Notes: generated from the letters alone by a model not told the origin. A stretch of DNA of 64,000 nt from Scytonema sp. UIC 10036 (GCF_009725235.1 NZ_WJFC01000005.1:62001-126000); one strand, 5' to 3'. Shown: positions 9,242-20,580, counted from the first letter of the stretch. Translations and numbers: made by a program.

Positions 9242-12200
9242 ATGAACAAAAGCATTTATAAAGTTGGTGGTTGTCTAAATGCTAATGCTGCTAACTATGT
9301 TAATAGACAAGCAGATATTGAGCTTTATACAGCCCTGAAAGCGGGGGAATTTTGCTATGTATTTAACTGTCGTCAAATAGGCAAATCTTCACTACTGGTA
9401 CATACCAAGCAACGATTACAAAATGAAGGCTTTAGTTGTGCTTACATTGATATTACGCAAATATATAGCCAAGAACTCACCCAAACACAATTTTATAAAG
9501 GGATAATTGTCCGCTTGCTGCATAGTTTTGGATTAGCTAAGAAAATCGATTTTGCAGCTTGGTGGCAAGAACAAACTGAGTTTTCACTCATACAACGCTT
9601 GGGCAATTTTATTGAAGATATTTTGCTAGTCAATCTGAGTAACAATCGGATTTTTATTTTCATTGATGAAATTGATAGCTTGCTGCAATTAAGCTTTGGC
9701 ATAGATGATTTCTATGCGTGGATTCGGGCTTGTTATCAACAAAGAGTTCATAATCCTGAATACGAACGACTGGGTTTTGCTTTATTTGGAGTTGCAACTC
9801 CCTCTGATTTAATTCAAAATAAACTCAAAACACCTTTTAATATTGGTGTTGCTATTAATTTAGAAGGGTTTACATTAGCAGAGGCTCAACCTCTGGTAGT
9901 GGGATTAGAGCAAGTTGTGAACAATCCCCAAAGGGTATTTAAAGAAATTATTGCTTGGACTAATGGACAGCCATTTCTAACGCAAAAATTATGTCAGTTG
10001 GTGGTAATAACCAAGCAACAGCATTACAGCCAAGGGATGAATCTAGAAAGTAACAACGGCAAAACTAGCCTACCTTTGGAAATTGCACCAGGTAAAGAAG
10101 CAGATTGGATAGAGTGTTTAGTGCGATCGCAAATCATTAACAATTGGGAATCTCAAGACGAACCAGAGCATTTACGCACAATTCGCAATCGCCTGCTTTA
10201 CAATACTCAACGCATTAGTAGATTACTCGGAATCTATCAGCAACTTTTACAAGCTATTCCCGTAGCAGCCGACGACAGTCGCGAACAGATAGAACTGCTG
10301 CTCTCTGGTTTGGTAGTTAAATATCAAGGATATTTGCAAATCCGCAATCGCATATATCAAGACGTTTTTAATCGGGAATGGGTAGAAGCACAATTAAATC
10401 AACTATGTCCCTACTATGAAACAGTATCAGCTTGGATTGCTTCTCAAAAACAGGATACATCCCGGCTTTTACGGGGACAAGCTCTAATTGATGCCCAAAA
10501 GTGGGCGCAAAATAAAAGCCTCAGCGATTTAGATTACCAATTTCTGGCCGCTAGTCAGGATGCAGAACAGCAAGAAATCCGGCGGCAATTTGCGGCGCAG
10601 CAAGAAAGCGAAAGGTTCTTTCGGCAACTAGCAGAAGCAATGCCCCAGATGGTATGGATTGTAGAGCCAGATGGTAGACTATCTTATACTAACCAGCACT
10701 TAAGTACCTTTTTGGGGCGATCGCATTCAACGGTGACGGACTGGAAAAGCTTGGATTTGGTTCATCCTGAAGATCGCCCCAATAGCCTTATCGCTTGGAA
10801 ACATTCCCTAGAAACCAACTCACCCTATGAAGTGCAACTGAGAATACAAGATGTCGCGGGAAACTATCGCTGGTTTCTCAATCGGGCGATTCCCATCAAG
10901 GATGGAAGCGGACAGGTAGTCAAGTGGTTTGGCACCAGCACCGACTTAGATGATTTGAAACGACAAGAAGAATTCCGGCGACTGCAAGAAGTTGAAAAGC
11001 GACTGCAACAAGAAAAACGTGCCAGTCGCTTGCAAAAGTGGTTACTGGGGACTGTTAGTATTGCTTTCGTCGTCGCCAGTTTCTTGGGAATGTATGCCTT
11101 CGCTCAAAGACATCAAGCCACTCTCCGAGAAATTGAAGCGATCGCTAACGTCTCGGAAGCTCAGTTTGCCTCTGGGAATCGATTAGATGCTTTAGTCAGT
11201 GCCATCAAAGCCCAGACTCGATTGAGCAAATTAGCGGATGTGCCTGCTGAGTTACTTACCAAGGTAGATCGAGAATTGCGCCGTGCCACCTTTCAAGTCA
11301 TTGAACGCAACCGCCTAAACGGTAAACAGGGAAAAGTGCGGGGTATTGCCATCACTGCCGACGGACAGACAATCGCTGCTGCTCACCAACACGGTAAGAT
11401 TACTTTGTGGAAAAGCGATGGCACATTGGTAAAAGTACTTAGTGGTCACAAAGGAGAAGTCTTTGATGTCACCTTTACTCCCAAAGGCGATAAACTAATT
11501 TCGGCTGGGCAAGATGGCACTGTGCGACTGTGGAAGCTGGACGGTACACTGGTTAAAACACTCAACGGACATCAAGATTGGGTGCGATCGCTCGCCGTCA
11601 GTGCCAACGGACAATGGATTGCCTCGGCTAGTAACGACAAGACAGTAAAACTTTGGCGCATCGACGGCAGCTTGATTCGTACTTTTAAGGGACACAGCCA
11701 TGCAGTTTCAAAGGTGGCGTTTAGTCCTGTTGATGCTAACATCCTAGCCTCGGTCAGTGATGATAATACTCTCATTCTCTGGAATCTAGAGGGTAAGAAA
11801 ATTCGGACACTGAATAATCCCATCGCATCCAAAAAAGGTAAAAACCGTCTGATGAGCGTCACCTTCAGCCCTGACGGACAAACTCTGGTAGCTGGAGACT
11901 GGATTGGTAATGTTATCTGGTGGACTGTCACTGGCGCTTTATTGGAAACTGCCACAGAACACGACAGCAGCGTGGTGACTCTCGCCTTTAGCCCCGATGG
12001 ACAAACCCTCGCTTCAGCTGGTTGGGATAACACAATTAAGTTTTGGAACAGCGATCGAACTGTCAATCAAACCCTGTATGCCCATATTAACGGTACATGG
12101 GAAGTAGCTTTCAGTGCCGATGGTCGTCGTTTGATTTCCGGTGGTGAAGACAACTTGGTGCGGCTGTGGCAGCGGCAAAGCGATATTCTCACTGTATTGC

Positions 12201-13252
12201 GGGGTCATCGTGCCTCTGTTTGGCACACGCCGATTAGCCCTGATGGGCAAACAATTGTTTCCTCTAGTGCTGATGGCACCATTAAGCTGTGGAATCGAGC
12301 CGGACAACTGCTCAAGACCTTAACCCCGCCACCGGGACAGGTTTGGTCAGTGGATATCAGCCCAGATGGGAAAGCGATCGCCGCCGGTAGCGATGATGGT
12401 TCCTTGACTTTATGGACGATGCAGGGAAAACCCTTAAAAACGATCTCAGCCCATAACGCAACAGTGCGGGATGTGGTGTTTAGTCCCGACGGGCTAGAAA
12501 TAGCTTCCATCAGTTGGGACGGCACAGCCAAACTCTGGAAGCAGGATGGCACTTTCATCCAAACCCTGAGTGAGTCCCTACCTAAAAACCGCGATCGCCT
12601 CAATGCTGGAACATTTAGCCATGATAACCAATGGTTAGCGATCGGCGGTCGAGATACGTTTCTTCGCCTCTGGCACAGGAATGCAAACGGGAAGTTTCTA
12701 TCTCAGCCGCAATTTACCCTGAAAAGTCATAACGAGACTATTTGGGATGTCGCCTTTAGTCCTGATGGAAAGTTTGTTGCTACAGCCAGCGAAGACACGA
12801 CAATAAAACTGTGGTCGTTAGACGGTAAATTAATTCGCACCATTCCCGCCCACACAGATCGGGTAAATGGTATCACCTTCATTCCCCCCCATTCTGGACT
12901 CCCCGACAACTGGGGCACCGTCTTAGCCTCTGCTGGTTGGGATAATAAAGTAAAACTTTGGTCGCTAGATGGCATCTTGCACGCTACTCTAGAAGGACAC
13001 GAACAACGAGCATTGAATGTTGCCTTTTACCCCGTTACCCAGAACCAAGGAGCAATCCTAGCATCTGCCGGGTTAGATGATGTTGTGATTCTTTGGCAAC
13101 TCGATCGCGTTTTAGATAGTAACCAGATATTGCACTCTGGTTGTATGTGGATAAAAGATTATTTGCGATCGCATCCAGATTTGAGCGATCGTCAATCTCT
13201 TTGTCAGGTTGAAAAAACGATTCCTCCAGCCTACTCGAATACATCCGGTTAA
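9242..13252 (+). CDS. AAA-like / PAS / transmembrane / WD40-repeat protein
   Basis: 1336 residues with a readable domain order. An AAA-like NTPase domain covers about 5-400 (Walker A in [10 protein letters not shown] at 43-52; [11 protein letters not shown] as Walker B near 140). A PAS domain lies at about 455-585 ([25 protein letters not shown]). A short coiled coil and one membrane helix follow near 603-625 ([17 protein letters not shown]). A WD40 propeller region of about 14 blades runs from about 690 to 1295, with repeated SPDG...ASAS.DxTIKLW motifs. It looks like a membrane-tethered sensor: PAS for input, WD40 for protein binding, NTPase for switching. It is probably co-transcribed with the gene 34 bp upstream. 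Ligand and output unknown. Confidence 0.88.
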   Translation: MNKSIYKVGGCLNANAANYVNRQADIELYTALKAGEFCYVFNCRQIGKSSLLVHTKQRLQNEGFSCAYIDITQIYSQELTQTQFYKGIIVRLLHSFGLAKKIDFAAWWQEQTEFSLIQRLGNFIEDILLVNLSNNRIFIFIDEIDSLLQLSFGIDDFYAWIRACYQQRVHNPEYERLGFALFGVATPSDLIQNKLKTPFNIGVAINLEGFTLAEAQPLVVGLEQVVNNPQRVFKEIIAWTNGQPFLTQKLCQLVVITKQQHYSQGMNLESNNGKTSLPLEIAPGKEADWIECLVRSQIINNWESQDEPEHLRTIRNRLLYNTQRISRLLGIYQQLLQAIPVAADDSREQIELLLSGLVVKYQGYLQIRNRIYQDVFNREWVEAQLNQLCPYYETVSAWIASQKQDTSRLLRGQALIDAQKWAQNKSLSDLDYQFLAASQDAEQQEIRRQFAAQQESERFFRQLAEAMPQMVWIVEPDGRLSYTNQHLSTFLGRSHSTVTDWKSLDLVHPEDRPNSLIAWKHSLETNSPYEVQLRIQDVAGNYRWFLNRAIPIKDGSGQVVKWFGTSTDLDDLKRQEEFRRLQEVEKRLQQEKRASRLQKWLLGTVSIAFVVASFLGMYAFAQRHQATLREIEAIANVSEAQFASGNRLDALVSAIKAQTRLSKLADVPAELLTKVDRELRRATFQVIERNRLNGKQGKVRGIAITADGQTIAAAHQHGKITLWKSDGTLVKVLSGHKGEVFDVTFTPKGDKLISAGQDGTVRLWKLDGTLVKTLNGHQDWVRSLAVSANGQWIASASNDKTVKLWRIDGSLIRTFKGHSHAVSKVAFSPVDANILASVSDDNTLILWNLEGKKIRTLNNPIASKKGKNRLMSVTFSPDGQTLVAGDWIGNVIWWTVTGALLETATEHDSSVVTLAFSPDGQTLASAGWDNTIKFWNSDRTVNQTLYAHINGTWEVAFSADGRRLISGGEDNLVRLWQRQSDILTVLRGHRASVWHTPISPDGQTIVSSSADGTIKLWNRAGQLLKTLTPPPGQVWSVDISPDGKAIAAGSDDGSLTLWTMQGKPLKTISAHNATVRDVVFSPDGLEIASISWDGTAKLWKQDGTFIQTLSESLPKNRDRLNAGTFSHDNQWLAIGGRDTFLRLWHRNANGKFLSQPQFTLKSHNETIWDVAFSPDGKFVATASEDTTIKLWSLDGKLIRTIPAHTDRVNGITFIPPHSGLPDNWGTVLASAGWDNKVKLWSLDGILHATLEGHEQRALNVAFYPVTQNQGAILASAGLDDVVILWQLDRVLDSNQILHSGCMWIKDYLRSHPDLSDRQSLCQVEKTIPPAYSNTSG

Positions 13253-13357
13253 GCCTGTTAGCCAAAGAATTTCATCAAGTTATTTCATGGTTGATTAAAA
13301 ATTTAGGCAACGAAGTTATCAAGGTTTAGAGCGACCGACTCCGAAATACTTGATTTT

Positions 13358-13567
13358 GGGGTATAAGTATCATTAGAACAGAAAACCGTGTTTAGCTTAA
13401 AACCCTTATGCAATAAGGGTTTTATTGAGGGGTGTAGTAGCTCAATGCATGAAATCGCATTCGTCATATCTTAACGAGAATTCAAAAGTTTCAGCGCTTG
13501 AACACTTCTGTAATTTTCATGTAATACGTCTTCACCCGGTTTTCTGTTCCGATACTACTTATACCCC
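13358..13567. repeat. MITE copy 2 (210 bp, inverted relative to copy 1)
   Basis: Same 210-bp element as at 2512-2721, on the opposite strand, with one base different (CCC versus TCC next to the internal hairpin). The termini are GGGGTATAAGTA and its complement. Near-identity implies recent transposition or a copy-correction event. Confidence 0.85.
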
Positions 13568-14146
13568 TATATTCCAATATTGAGCTGATATGTATTTGTT
13601 TTACCAGTACAGCGTCGCATAGTGTCCGGGAGGCAATCGCTTGCAACTCCCCTTGCCTAGATATAGCGGTTCTCAGTTGGTAGCTGCTGTACTTAGGACA
13701 TATACCTAGTGTTTTTCTAACTCGTTACATTGTGAGTTTTGAGTACAAAAACCTCAAGAAAAATTGATTTTTCAAATATTAATTTAGTTAATTTAGTTTA
13801 TCAATACAAAACTAATATAAAAACCCGGTTTGATTTCTGAATGGGTTTTTAGAGCTTTAAGCTTGCTGTATAAGCTTTTGCATATCAATGTAGGTTCAAA
13901 ATCCAAATAAAAACTCTAGAGAGATAAATTTTTGAAACAACAAATCTGAAATCTTTAGATAAGATAGGTGCTGGAAAAGCCAAACTATTCATGTTATTGG
14001 TAATAAAAATTGATTTTTTTGTCTTTAATTGAATATCAAAAATAATCAATGAAAAAAAACAAATATTTCTTGAAAAGAATAATATTTTTATATAATTTCA
14101 GGCAACACAAATAACCAGCAGATATAAAAATAAATGCTGCATGGCT

Positions 14147-14266
14147 ATACACTCAATACGGTTCGGTTAAACTCTTGCCGAAGATAGCCCAGAACCATAC
14201 GAACCAAGCTTGTGTAGCGTCACCATACGTGGGTGATGATATCAACCGAATCGTATTGACTGTATA
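14147..14266. repeat. 120-bp MITE-like element
   Basis: Terminal inverted repeats of about 22 bp (TATACACTCAATACGGTTCG at the left, TATACAGTCAATACGATTCG as complement at the right) with two mismatches. It has an imperfectly palindromic interior and no coding capacity. Confidence 0.55.
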
Positions 14267-14439
14267 TTTATGTTGAAAATTTCAAACAACTAGCTGTTAG
14301 ATTAAGTTTGGTATTGAAGAAGAATTCAGAATTCAGGAATCAGCAATCTTGAGTATGTGGATTCCTACCTGGCGCAATTGTAGACAACGCTAGATACCTA
14401 TGTTGGTAAACCGGGCTACAGTACTGGCTCCCGTGTAGA

Positions 14440-14535
14440 CGGTGAGCCAGCGCTGCAGGAGGGTCTCCCTCCGTAGGCGACTGGCGAACCCGTAGGGTGG
14501 GGATTTAAACCCCAAGACGAGTCCGCCAGTCGCTT
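14440..14535. repeat. GC-rich dispersed palindromic repeat
   Basis: A mosaic of short palindromes (GAGGGTCTCCCTC, CTGGCGAACCC, GGGGATTTAAACCCC) of a kind spread through Nostocales genomes. The core GCGCTGCAGGAGGG and CCCTCCGTAGGCGACTG is found again inside the IS4-like transposase gene near 46.1 kb. Confidence 0.55.
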
Positions 14536-14581
14536 AACCAACATTTCTGAATTCTGGCGACTGACACCAGAGTTCTTTTTG

Positions 14582-17500
14582 TTAAGAAGAATCTAAATGA
14601 AGTTCTTGACCTAGGCGAACAAAAATTGAAAGGATATCCTCAGGAATCATTGATGCTACATATTCAAAAATCTTGACTTGAATATCGAAAGCAACTGATT
14701 TTAGTATTTTCCGAAAAGTCTCCCAACCATAAACTGATACAAGTTCGATGACTTCTTTGACGGCTTCAACTTTGGGAATTTCACCTGCATGAACAAGAAG
14801 TGGTAAATAAACATCTTTTATCCAATGTTCATCTTCATCAAATTCGGTAATATCTGATTCATGAGATTCCAGAAAAATTGATAATAATTCGGTAATTAAC
14901 TTGGCGAAAATTGACCAACCGCCAAATAGTCTGCCTATTTGGCTCACCCTTCCTTGAGTAATTCCTCCTTCTTCGCTCTCTAAGAGCGAGAGGTTTTCAA
15001 TTTCTTTTTGCTTTGGTTTCTTATTGCCCTGTTTGAACAAGGTAGAAAATAAATGAGAAACTAACCAGATGGCTCGCTGATTTTTTGTTCCTGCTTGGGG
15101 GGAAACTTCTACTGATGAGATTTGCTCCAAGGCTATACCGGGCATTGCCTCGGATAAAAATTCTAAGTCATAATCTCCTACAAAATAGTAAACTAATTGC
15201 TTAAGTGGACGTAAATGCGATCGCAACCGTCCCGCTTCTTGAATAATTTCTGCTCTCACAAAGCTATCAACAAACTCTTCAAAGGTTATAGTCTGGCTCT
15301 GTTGGGAGTGTAAGACGAGTGGTGTCATTTCTTCTCCAGAATTCCAAAGTTCTCCTGCTTCTGGGTACACCTTAGAGTCATCTTCTAGCAGGGAAGGAGT
15401 TGTTGAATCACTCAGTTTTGCGAGCGCTCTAGGTAAATTAAAATTAACGGAATGACCTGTGAGAACTTGATACTCTGCTGCTAGATCGCCAATATTAGGA
15501 TAAGGTATACCAATCGAACAAAGAGCGGGAGCATTTGCAAAACGATTCACGCCTCTACTATCGCGAAAATGGTAACCATCACCTTCTAGAGCAAAACTTT
15601 TGCGCTCGATAAAAGCCACACCAGGGGACATGGCTTCAATCTCAGAGCGCAGTGCATCTAGGCGGTGGTGCATAGACGATCGCCTGTCGCGTCCCAAAAC
15701 ACCCATGTTAGCGATCTGCACCACCTTCAAATTTTCATGGCTTGGGGTCACTTGCTCGACAACAAGTACATCTTCAACCCCCATTCCTAACTTCAGAGCA
15801 AGGTACCTGACATCAATAGTAGCGTCCAAGTAGATATTGAACTGCGCTGCGTTTGCGACATCCCGATGGCGGGTTTCTTCCAAATGTACCGTCAATATTC
15901 CTTTATGAAAATGTAATGCTCCACGGATATGTCTCCCCCATACTGACAGCAGTGGAATCAACCAATTCAGAGCGATTGCTTCGAGAGCTTGTTGAGACTC
16001 TTGGTAAGCAGTTGAGCGCAATAGTTTATTGATTCGCCTGGAAGTGGCACGTTCGCTTGCAGTACCGACAGTCGTATCTATACTGTCTGCACCTTGAGCT
16101 AAAAACGTCAAGTCAGGAGCAAGGACCCTCGCCAGTTCATCAATAAGTAGGGCAATATCATCTTCTGGTTGACCGAGGAGTTGATGAATCGCCGTATCAT
16201 CATAACCATAACGACTACAACTTGGGAGTTGAATATCTGATGCGAACGATGGAGTTTTTGATTTCGACTCCCCACCACAAAAAAGAAACTTCAATCGCTC
16301 AAAAAGAGGGTGGAGTTTGGCAAACAACTCCGGTGCTTTCAGAGCTAACTCACCCACTGTTCGATTGAAATCGCCCAGACGAACTTCAATTTTTTTACGC
16401 GATCGCATTATAACAGAAGCCTCATCCCAAATCATGCCACAATCAGAAAATTGGTAATCATCTGGGTTCGGGAGACTATCTGGATGCGCTCTAACTTGGC
16501 TCTGTTGAAGAACAGAATGCCGTCGAAAGCGATAGCCAAACCCCTCACCGGTACTGTGACGACAGGCATTCAGCAGGTGACACGAGAGACAAATTGGGTT
16601 GTTAGATTCTTCAATATGGTTAAGATTTTTTGCAGCCAATGCGCGGAAGGTACCTGCTCGATGACAATTACCAGGGGCAGTCACATTTTCAGTTCCATTT
16701 GGGTGGACTAAAAAGGGCTGTCCAAGGGGAGTTAGTCGAGTCGGATCGCTCTTCAAACCACTATGGCGAGGGGGTAAATCGACAAAATTAGCTTCAACCG
16801 CGATGGTCGTTGGATTGCGATGATCGATGGCAAGATACCAAAGTTGACGGCTGCCAAACTCCTGTGGCGTCATGCTTCCGGCTGTATGAGATTTCCCCAA
16901 CCCTGGAGTTGATTTATCTAAGATGTGTTGCCAACCTTTTGCAACAGCTTCCAGCCAAAGGCTGACCCGTTCATCTCCCAGATATACAATCTTGGGGCAA
17001 AACAATCTTTTGTATTCTTCGGGAGTTGGTAAATCCGAGTGCGTGTATACTAATATTTCTTGTGGAGCTTTCTTGCTAATCGATTTCTTGACCCGTCGCT
17101 GAAAACCTCTCTTTGGGCGTAAAAGCTTTTCGATTTGGGCTAACTGAATTTTCACATCATCCCAAACGCGTTGGGGATGGCGCGATAAACTTTCAAACTC
17201 CATCCAACTCAAAATTTCAAATTCACCTGTGTACTCATCCCCATCAGCGCAATATTTATCAACTTGACCCCACCAAGCCACGAGCAGAGTGTACCCCCAA
17301 CTCCTGATTAACTCGTGAGTCCTTCGGTATTGGCGCATCACATTTTTATTGAGAACGGCACCTGCATCAGCCCACAAGAGCAAATCTTTTGTACCGCCCA
17401 ACTTTTCGGTTGCAGCAGTTAGATACCGCTTGAAAGTTTCAGGGCTTGAGGCAAAGTGACCACCGGCAGCACCAATGGTAATTTGATTTCTTTTTTGGGC

Positions 17501-18310
17501 AATAATCCAAGGTTTGAGGATACCTTCAGCCAATCCAATGTAAGCAAAGGATATAGGAGCGTTTTCGTTGAGAGTGTACTCATTCTGAATCACAGGAGTA
17601 CAAAAAGTCAGAGGTAACTCGCCATTAGGCAAGTGAGCCGTTGGTCCGGTGGGGCGTTTTTTTGTCCGAGAGGATGCCCAAAAATATTTAGGGACATCAA
17701 CTTCAATATTGCCAACCCGCAACTGCCAGCTAATAATTTGTCCTTCTGGATTCCATACAGGACAAAGATAGCCAGATTGAGGGGTAATCAAAGAACGTCC
17801 CCCAAGAGAAACACCTGCCAAGCGGTGAGAAACTTCCCTATCGAGTTTTTGCCATTGCTTGACAGATTTAAATTGTCCTGCAACGATTAACTCTTCACTC
17901 AGTCCCCGGCGTTTTAAATCGAATTCATGCTTTTGACATAACTGTAGTTGTCCGAGAACATCTCGAATGTGGCGATCGCGCTCCTCTTCGCTCAGACTTG
18001 CAGCATGGCGAGCTTTTTCTTGTCGCAAGCGATCGCTTCGTAACAAACGCCAACGTTCTGCCCACTCGCGTCTCGAAGCTTCATTAGTATCACCAGTATC
18101 GCGCCGTACAATTCCCCACAACCCATCACGGGTAAGTTTGACAAATTTCCAGCCCTTGGGTGCTGAATATGCATCTGTCGCCGTCATGCACAATACAGTA
18201 TCGGGGCTATTCGGCAGATGACGGCAGCGCCCGCGAGTATCCCCACACACAGGACAGGGATTAACAAGGTTGGTGCGGATAAACTTGCTCACCGCGCACC
18301 CCCACGCCAC
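14582..18310 (-). CDS. Plasmid replication protein, CyRepA1 type
   Basis: 1242 residues, the size and layout of the cyanobacterial CyRepA1 replication proteins. The N-terminus has a zinc ribbon (CPVCGDTRGRCRH, about 18-30). Around 265-355 is a TOPRIM-like, primase-type segment (LLLWADAGAVLN, TLLVAWWG). A P-loop follows near 467-476 (STPGLGKSHT) and a Walker B-like MIWDEAS near 628. A Cys pair lies at CLSCHLLNAC. I infer a primase-helicase that acts at the iteron field about 4.5 kb upstream. The GTG at 18310 gives the longest frame; a GTG at 18292 (MSKFIRTN...) is an equally good start. The parB-like gene 33 bp upstream is probably in the same operon. Confidence 0.85.
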   Translation of the reverse strand: MAWGCAVSKFIRTNLVNPCPVCGDTRGRCRHLPNSPDTVLCMTATDAYSAPKGWKFVKLTRDGLWGIVRRDTGDTNEASRREWAERWRLLRSDRLRQEKARHAASLSEEERDRHIRDVLGQLQLCQKHEFDLKRRGLSEELIVAGQFKSVKQWQKLDREVSHRLAGVSLGGRSLITPQSGYLCPVWNPEGQIISWQLRVGNIEVDVPKYFWASSRTKKRPTGPTAHLPNGELPLTFCTPVIQNEYTLNENAPISFAYIGLAEGILKPWIIAQKRNQITIGAAGGHFASSPETFKRYLTAATEKLGGTKDLLLWADAGAVLNKNVMRQYRRTHELIRSWGYTLLVAWWGQVDKYCADGDEYTGEFEILSWMEFESLSRHPQRVWDDVKIQLAQIEKLLRPKRGFQRRVKKSISKKAPQEILVYTHSDLPTPEEYKRLFCPKIVYLGDERVSLWLEAVAKGWQHILDKSTPGLGKSHTAGSMTPQEFGSRQLWYLAIDHRNPTTIAVEANFVDLPPRHSGLKSDPTRLTPLGQPFLVHPNGTENVTAPGNCHRAGTFRALAAKNLNHIEESNNPICLSCHLLNACRHSTGEGFGYRFRRHSVLQQSQVRAHPDSLPNPDDYQFSDCGMIWDEASVIMRSRKKIEVRLGDFNRTVGELALKAPELFAKLHPLFERLKFLFCGGESKSKTPSFASDIQLPSCSRYGYDDTAIHQLLGQPEDDIALLIDELARVLAPDLTFLAQGADSIDTTVGTASERATSRRINKLLRSTAYQESQQALEAIALNWLIPLLSVWGRHIRGALHFHKGILTVHLEETRHRDVANAAQFNIYLDATIDVRYLALKLGMGVEDVLVVEQVTPSHENLKVVQIANMGVLGRDRRSSMHHRLDALRSEIEAMSPGVAFIERKSFALEGDGYHFRDSRGVNRFANAPALCSIGIPYPNIGDLAAEYQVLTGHSVNFNLPRALAKLSDSTTPSLLEDDSKVYPEAGELWNSGEEMTPLVLHSQQSQTITFEEFVDSFVRAEIIQEAGRLRSHLRPLKQLVYYFVGDYDLEFLSEAMPGIALEQISSVEVSPQAGTKNQRAIWLVSHLFSTLFKQGNKKPKQKEIENLSLLESEEGGITQGRVSQIGRLFGGWSIFAKLITELLSIFLESHESDITEFDEDEHWIKDVYLPLLVHAGEIPKVEAVKEVIELVSVYGWETFRKILKSVAFDIQVKIFEYVASMIPEDILSIFVRLGQELHLDSS

Positions 18311-18343
18311 CAGTTGTATTCGTCTTTGGTTAACAAAGCATTC

Positions 18344-19519
18344 CTATGCAGCACAAAAATCCCCTGCCAATTCATTTTTAGATAAGATGTCAAATTCAAT
18401 TTTGCGCTGGTCAATCATCTCTTCAAGCTGACCAGTTTCTAGAAATGCTAGATACCGCTCCTCCTCCAGCATCAAATGAGGAAAATTTAGCATTTCAGTG
18501 AGTGCAACTCGCACCGGGTAAATCGATTTGAACTTTTGCAACAACTGAAATATTCTTTCTCTCTCTTGCGTCGAGGGTTCCTCCTGTAATATGGCATCAA
18601 CGTTTTGAGGTCTGAGACTGATAGTCTCCAAATCGTTAGTTTTAAAATTCCGAAAACCGAACTCAATAAACTCGTTAGTAATTTTGATCACTCTACCAAA
18701 CCTTCCCAGACCCGATCGCTGTTCCTTCTGAAATTGGTATACTTGCCCAACTTCAAACCCCCTAAAAGGATTGCGAAATCCTTGACGAACTAAACCCAAA
18801 CCGTCTCGAATCGTCGAAACCTCACCACTTTCAATGACCTTTAACACTTCACCCCGACGCTCGTCGCAAATAAATTTATACGCTGCATCAATGCTACGGT
18901 TGAATTCTTTTTGTAATGCTGAAGCTGAACGTAATTTGCCTTCTTCCGTTAGTTGAGAAATAAACTCAAATACTTTTTTGCCCTTAGAATAGCTTCCAGT
19001 ACTGATTTGCAAATTATCAGCAACAATAGCCCGTACATTTATCCGCCCTGCTTCTTGAGAATTATTTGCATCATCTGCTTTTGTCAAATTTGACAAAAGC
19101 AGAGCCTGACGGGCATAACTTGCACCTTCAATTTGACGAGCTTTTGCTTGGGGACGCAGTACGGACTCAAAATATTGACCCTCAACAAACTTCTGAAAAT
19201 GAGTTTTTTCCTCACGGTGAAGATTCAACGCGAACAATATATCAATCTCCTCTTCTGAGGAAGCATAATCCCCAATCGTAACTGGAACTGTAGGTAAACC
19301 AAGCAACAGGGCTATCTGCAACCGACACTTACCAGAAAGTACAACTTTTACAAGAGTGCGTATTGAAACCTCAAGAGGTGTAATGATTCCCTCTTTCTTA
19401 ATACTCTCTTCCAATTTAGGGCGATTTTCATTTTCGCCATAAATTTCTATAAGCTTCTGATGAACAACCAACTCACTTGGAGGGATATGTAAAATTTGTC
19501 GATTATCTAGACAACGCAT
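18344..19519 (-). CDS. ParB-like partition protein
   Basis: About 391 residues from the ATG at 19519; an in-frame TTG lies 12 bases upstream. The N-terminal ParB/Spo0J-like domain is clear: HIPPSELVVHQKLIEIYGENE, then SGKCRLQIALLLGLPTVPV, the counterpart of the ParB CTPase box, then NLHREEKTHFQKFVEGQ. A central region (about 150-220) is HTH-like (DNLQISTGSYSKGKKVFEFISQL). The C-terminus is unlike chromosomal ParB. Two broken paralogues lie upstream. No ParA is present in the window, so a partition role is inferred from family and from location next to the replication gene. It may instead be a replication regulator. Confidence 0.8.
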   Translation of the reverse strand: MRCLDNRQILHIPPSELVVHQKLIEIYGENENRPKLEESIKKEGIITPLEVSIRTLVKVVLSGKCRLQIALLLGLPTVPVTIGDYASSEEEIDILFALNLHREEKTHFQKFVEGQYFESVLRPQAKARQIEGASYARQALLLSNLTKADDANNSQEAGRINVRAIVADNLQISTGSYSKGKKVFEFISQLTEEGKLRSASALQKEFNRSIDAAYKFICDERRGEVLKVIESGEVSTIRDGLGLVRQGFRNPFRGFEVGQVYQFQKEQRSGLGRFGRVIKITNEFIEFGFRNFKTNDLETISLRPQNVDAILQEEPSTQERERIFQLLQKFKSIYPVRVALTEMLNFPHLMLEEERYLAFLETGQLEEMIDQRKIEFDILSKNELAGDFCAA

Positions 19520-20046
19520 ATTTTTGCACAAGCATACTTAAAGACAAATCTTGAGTACAAATGAACTTCTGCTTTAGATCGCAACTTAATGTATCAAATG
19601 CTCAAAGTGCCTACTGCCAAGCATTTGATAATTGAAGTCAAACGAAAAGCTTAAGAATCGTAAGAAAGTATTAAGTTTGTTCAAAAAATAATCTGCTTGT
19701 TACGCAAATACCGTAAAAATCAACAAACTTTTGTAAAGATGTATGTAGATCGATTCCGAACTGGCTGAGTATACTTGGACGATTTGCTAAGTACCAACAG
19801 GGGGGTAGAAAGCAGCTATTAAAGAGAGAGCGTACACAAGTAGGTAAATTCATGATATTATTGGAGCAGTTTGTTTTATATGCCAAAAAATTGTCCAGCC
19901 TGCTTGGAACAGGTTGGGTGGTTTAGTAGCTCGAGGGCTTGCTAGTGCAAGCTCTTGAGTATACAAAGTGGTAAACATTTTCAAAAAGTATATCATGATT
20001 CTAATTTTTTGGCAAAAATTTGAAAAAAAATGGAGTAGGTAAGATA
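19520..20046. other. Intergenic region between parB-like gene and HTH gene
   Basis: About 530 bp. No coding signal was recognised. A short hairpin (GCTTGC-TAGT-GCAAGC) lies at about 19940-19955, and a TATCATGATTC...TTTGGCAAAA stretch lies just before the HTH gene. A similar TATCATGC...TTTGGCAAAA stretch precedes the paralogous HTH gene at 21.87 kb, so this is probably a shared promoter or operator region. Confidence 0.45.
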
Positions 20047-20526
20047 ATGCCTCTTCCCAAAGTAGCACTAGTAATAACAGATATAGAGAGAGAGGCGCTT
20101 ATACACATAGCAGCCACAGGAAACGGACATATTAGCACTAAAGCCAAAGTCTTGTTAAAAGTGGAAGCTGGAGAAACGACTACAGCAATAAGCAAGGAAT
20201 TAGAAGTCAGTCTTGGCTCAATAGTAGGATGGAAAAAGAAGTGGAGTTCAAGCACCATAAAAGCAGAAACTTGGGAAGAGGCACTTGACAAAGTTGAAAA
20301 AATTCTGGGGACGGGTACGGGGAGACCCAGAAAGTGCAAAGAGGCTGAAGTTGCTAAAATTATCGAAATTAGTAAGTGGAACGAGAGAAGTTGTCGCTCG
20401 CGACATGCCAAAAACGAGCTCATTGCTTCCGAAGCAGTACGTAAAGGAATCGTTTCAGGTATATCGCCAAGAAGCATAGGGCGCTTGCTGGAACAGTATG
20501 AAAAGGGAACGGCAGCTTCAAGGTAG
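20047..20526 (+). CDS. HTH DNA-binding protein 1 (paralogue of 21877-22332)
   Basis: 159 residues from ATG 20047. The first half is a homeodomain-like HTH like that at the N-terminus of IS630-type transposases (ITDIEREALIHIAATGNGHISTKAK; AISKELEVSLGSIVGWKKKW). A GxGRPRKCKE hinge follows, then a second short HTH-like part ending ISPRSIGRLLEQ. There is no transposase catalytic domain, so it is a stand-alone DNA-binding protein. Its end faces a truncated parB-like gene, with a 10-bp-stem hairpin between them (20551-20580). Role inferred: copy-number or partition regulator, or iteron binding. Confidence 0.7.
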   Translation: MPLPKVALVITDIEREALIHIAATGNGHISTKAKVLLKVEAGETTTAISKELEVSLGSIVGWKKKWSSSTIKAETWEEALDKVEKILGTGTGRPRKCKEAEVAKIIEISKWNERSCRSRHAKNELIASEAVRKGIVSGISPRSIGRLLEQYEKGTAASR

Positions 20527-20550
20527 CAAATAACGCTTGCCTTCAATGAG

Positions 20551-20580
20551 ACAGGTGGTGTAGCGAGCAACACCACCTGT
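20551..20580. terminator. Hairpin between convergent genes
   Basis: Perfect 10-bp stem (ACAGGTGGTG / CACCACCTGT) with a 10-base loop, 25 bp after the HTH gene and at the point where ParB homology of the opposite gene stops. It has no U-tract, so it may be a bidirectional terminator or a recombination scar. Confidence 0.5.

Larger units (their letters stand above)
13253..14581. other. Gene-free region rich in repeats
   Basis: 1.3 kb without a supported gene. In order it holds MITE copy 2 (13358-13567), an AT-rich stretch, a 120-bp inverted-repeat element (14147-14266) and a GC-rich dispersed repeat cluster (about 14440-14535). The last contains the GCTGCAGGAGGG...CCCTCCGTAGGCGACTG module that recurs near 46.1 kb. 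Confidence 0.6.

Noticed and set aside
11495..12975. Minus-strand open frames opposite the WD40 region
   Set aside because: They are antisense shadows of the repeated WD40 codons, with no ribosome binding sites or protein-like composition.
20001..20580. C-terminal part of the second ParB-like frame as real protein
   Set aside because: It is exactly antisense to the HTH gene, which has a paralogue supporting its frame. ParB similarity ends at the hairpin near 20580.
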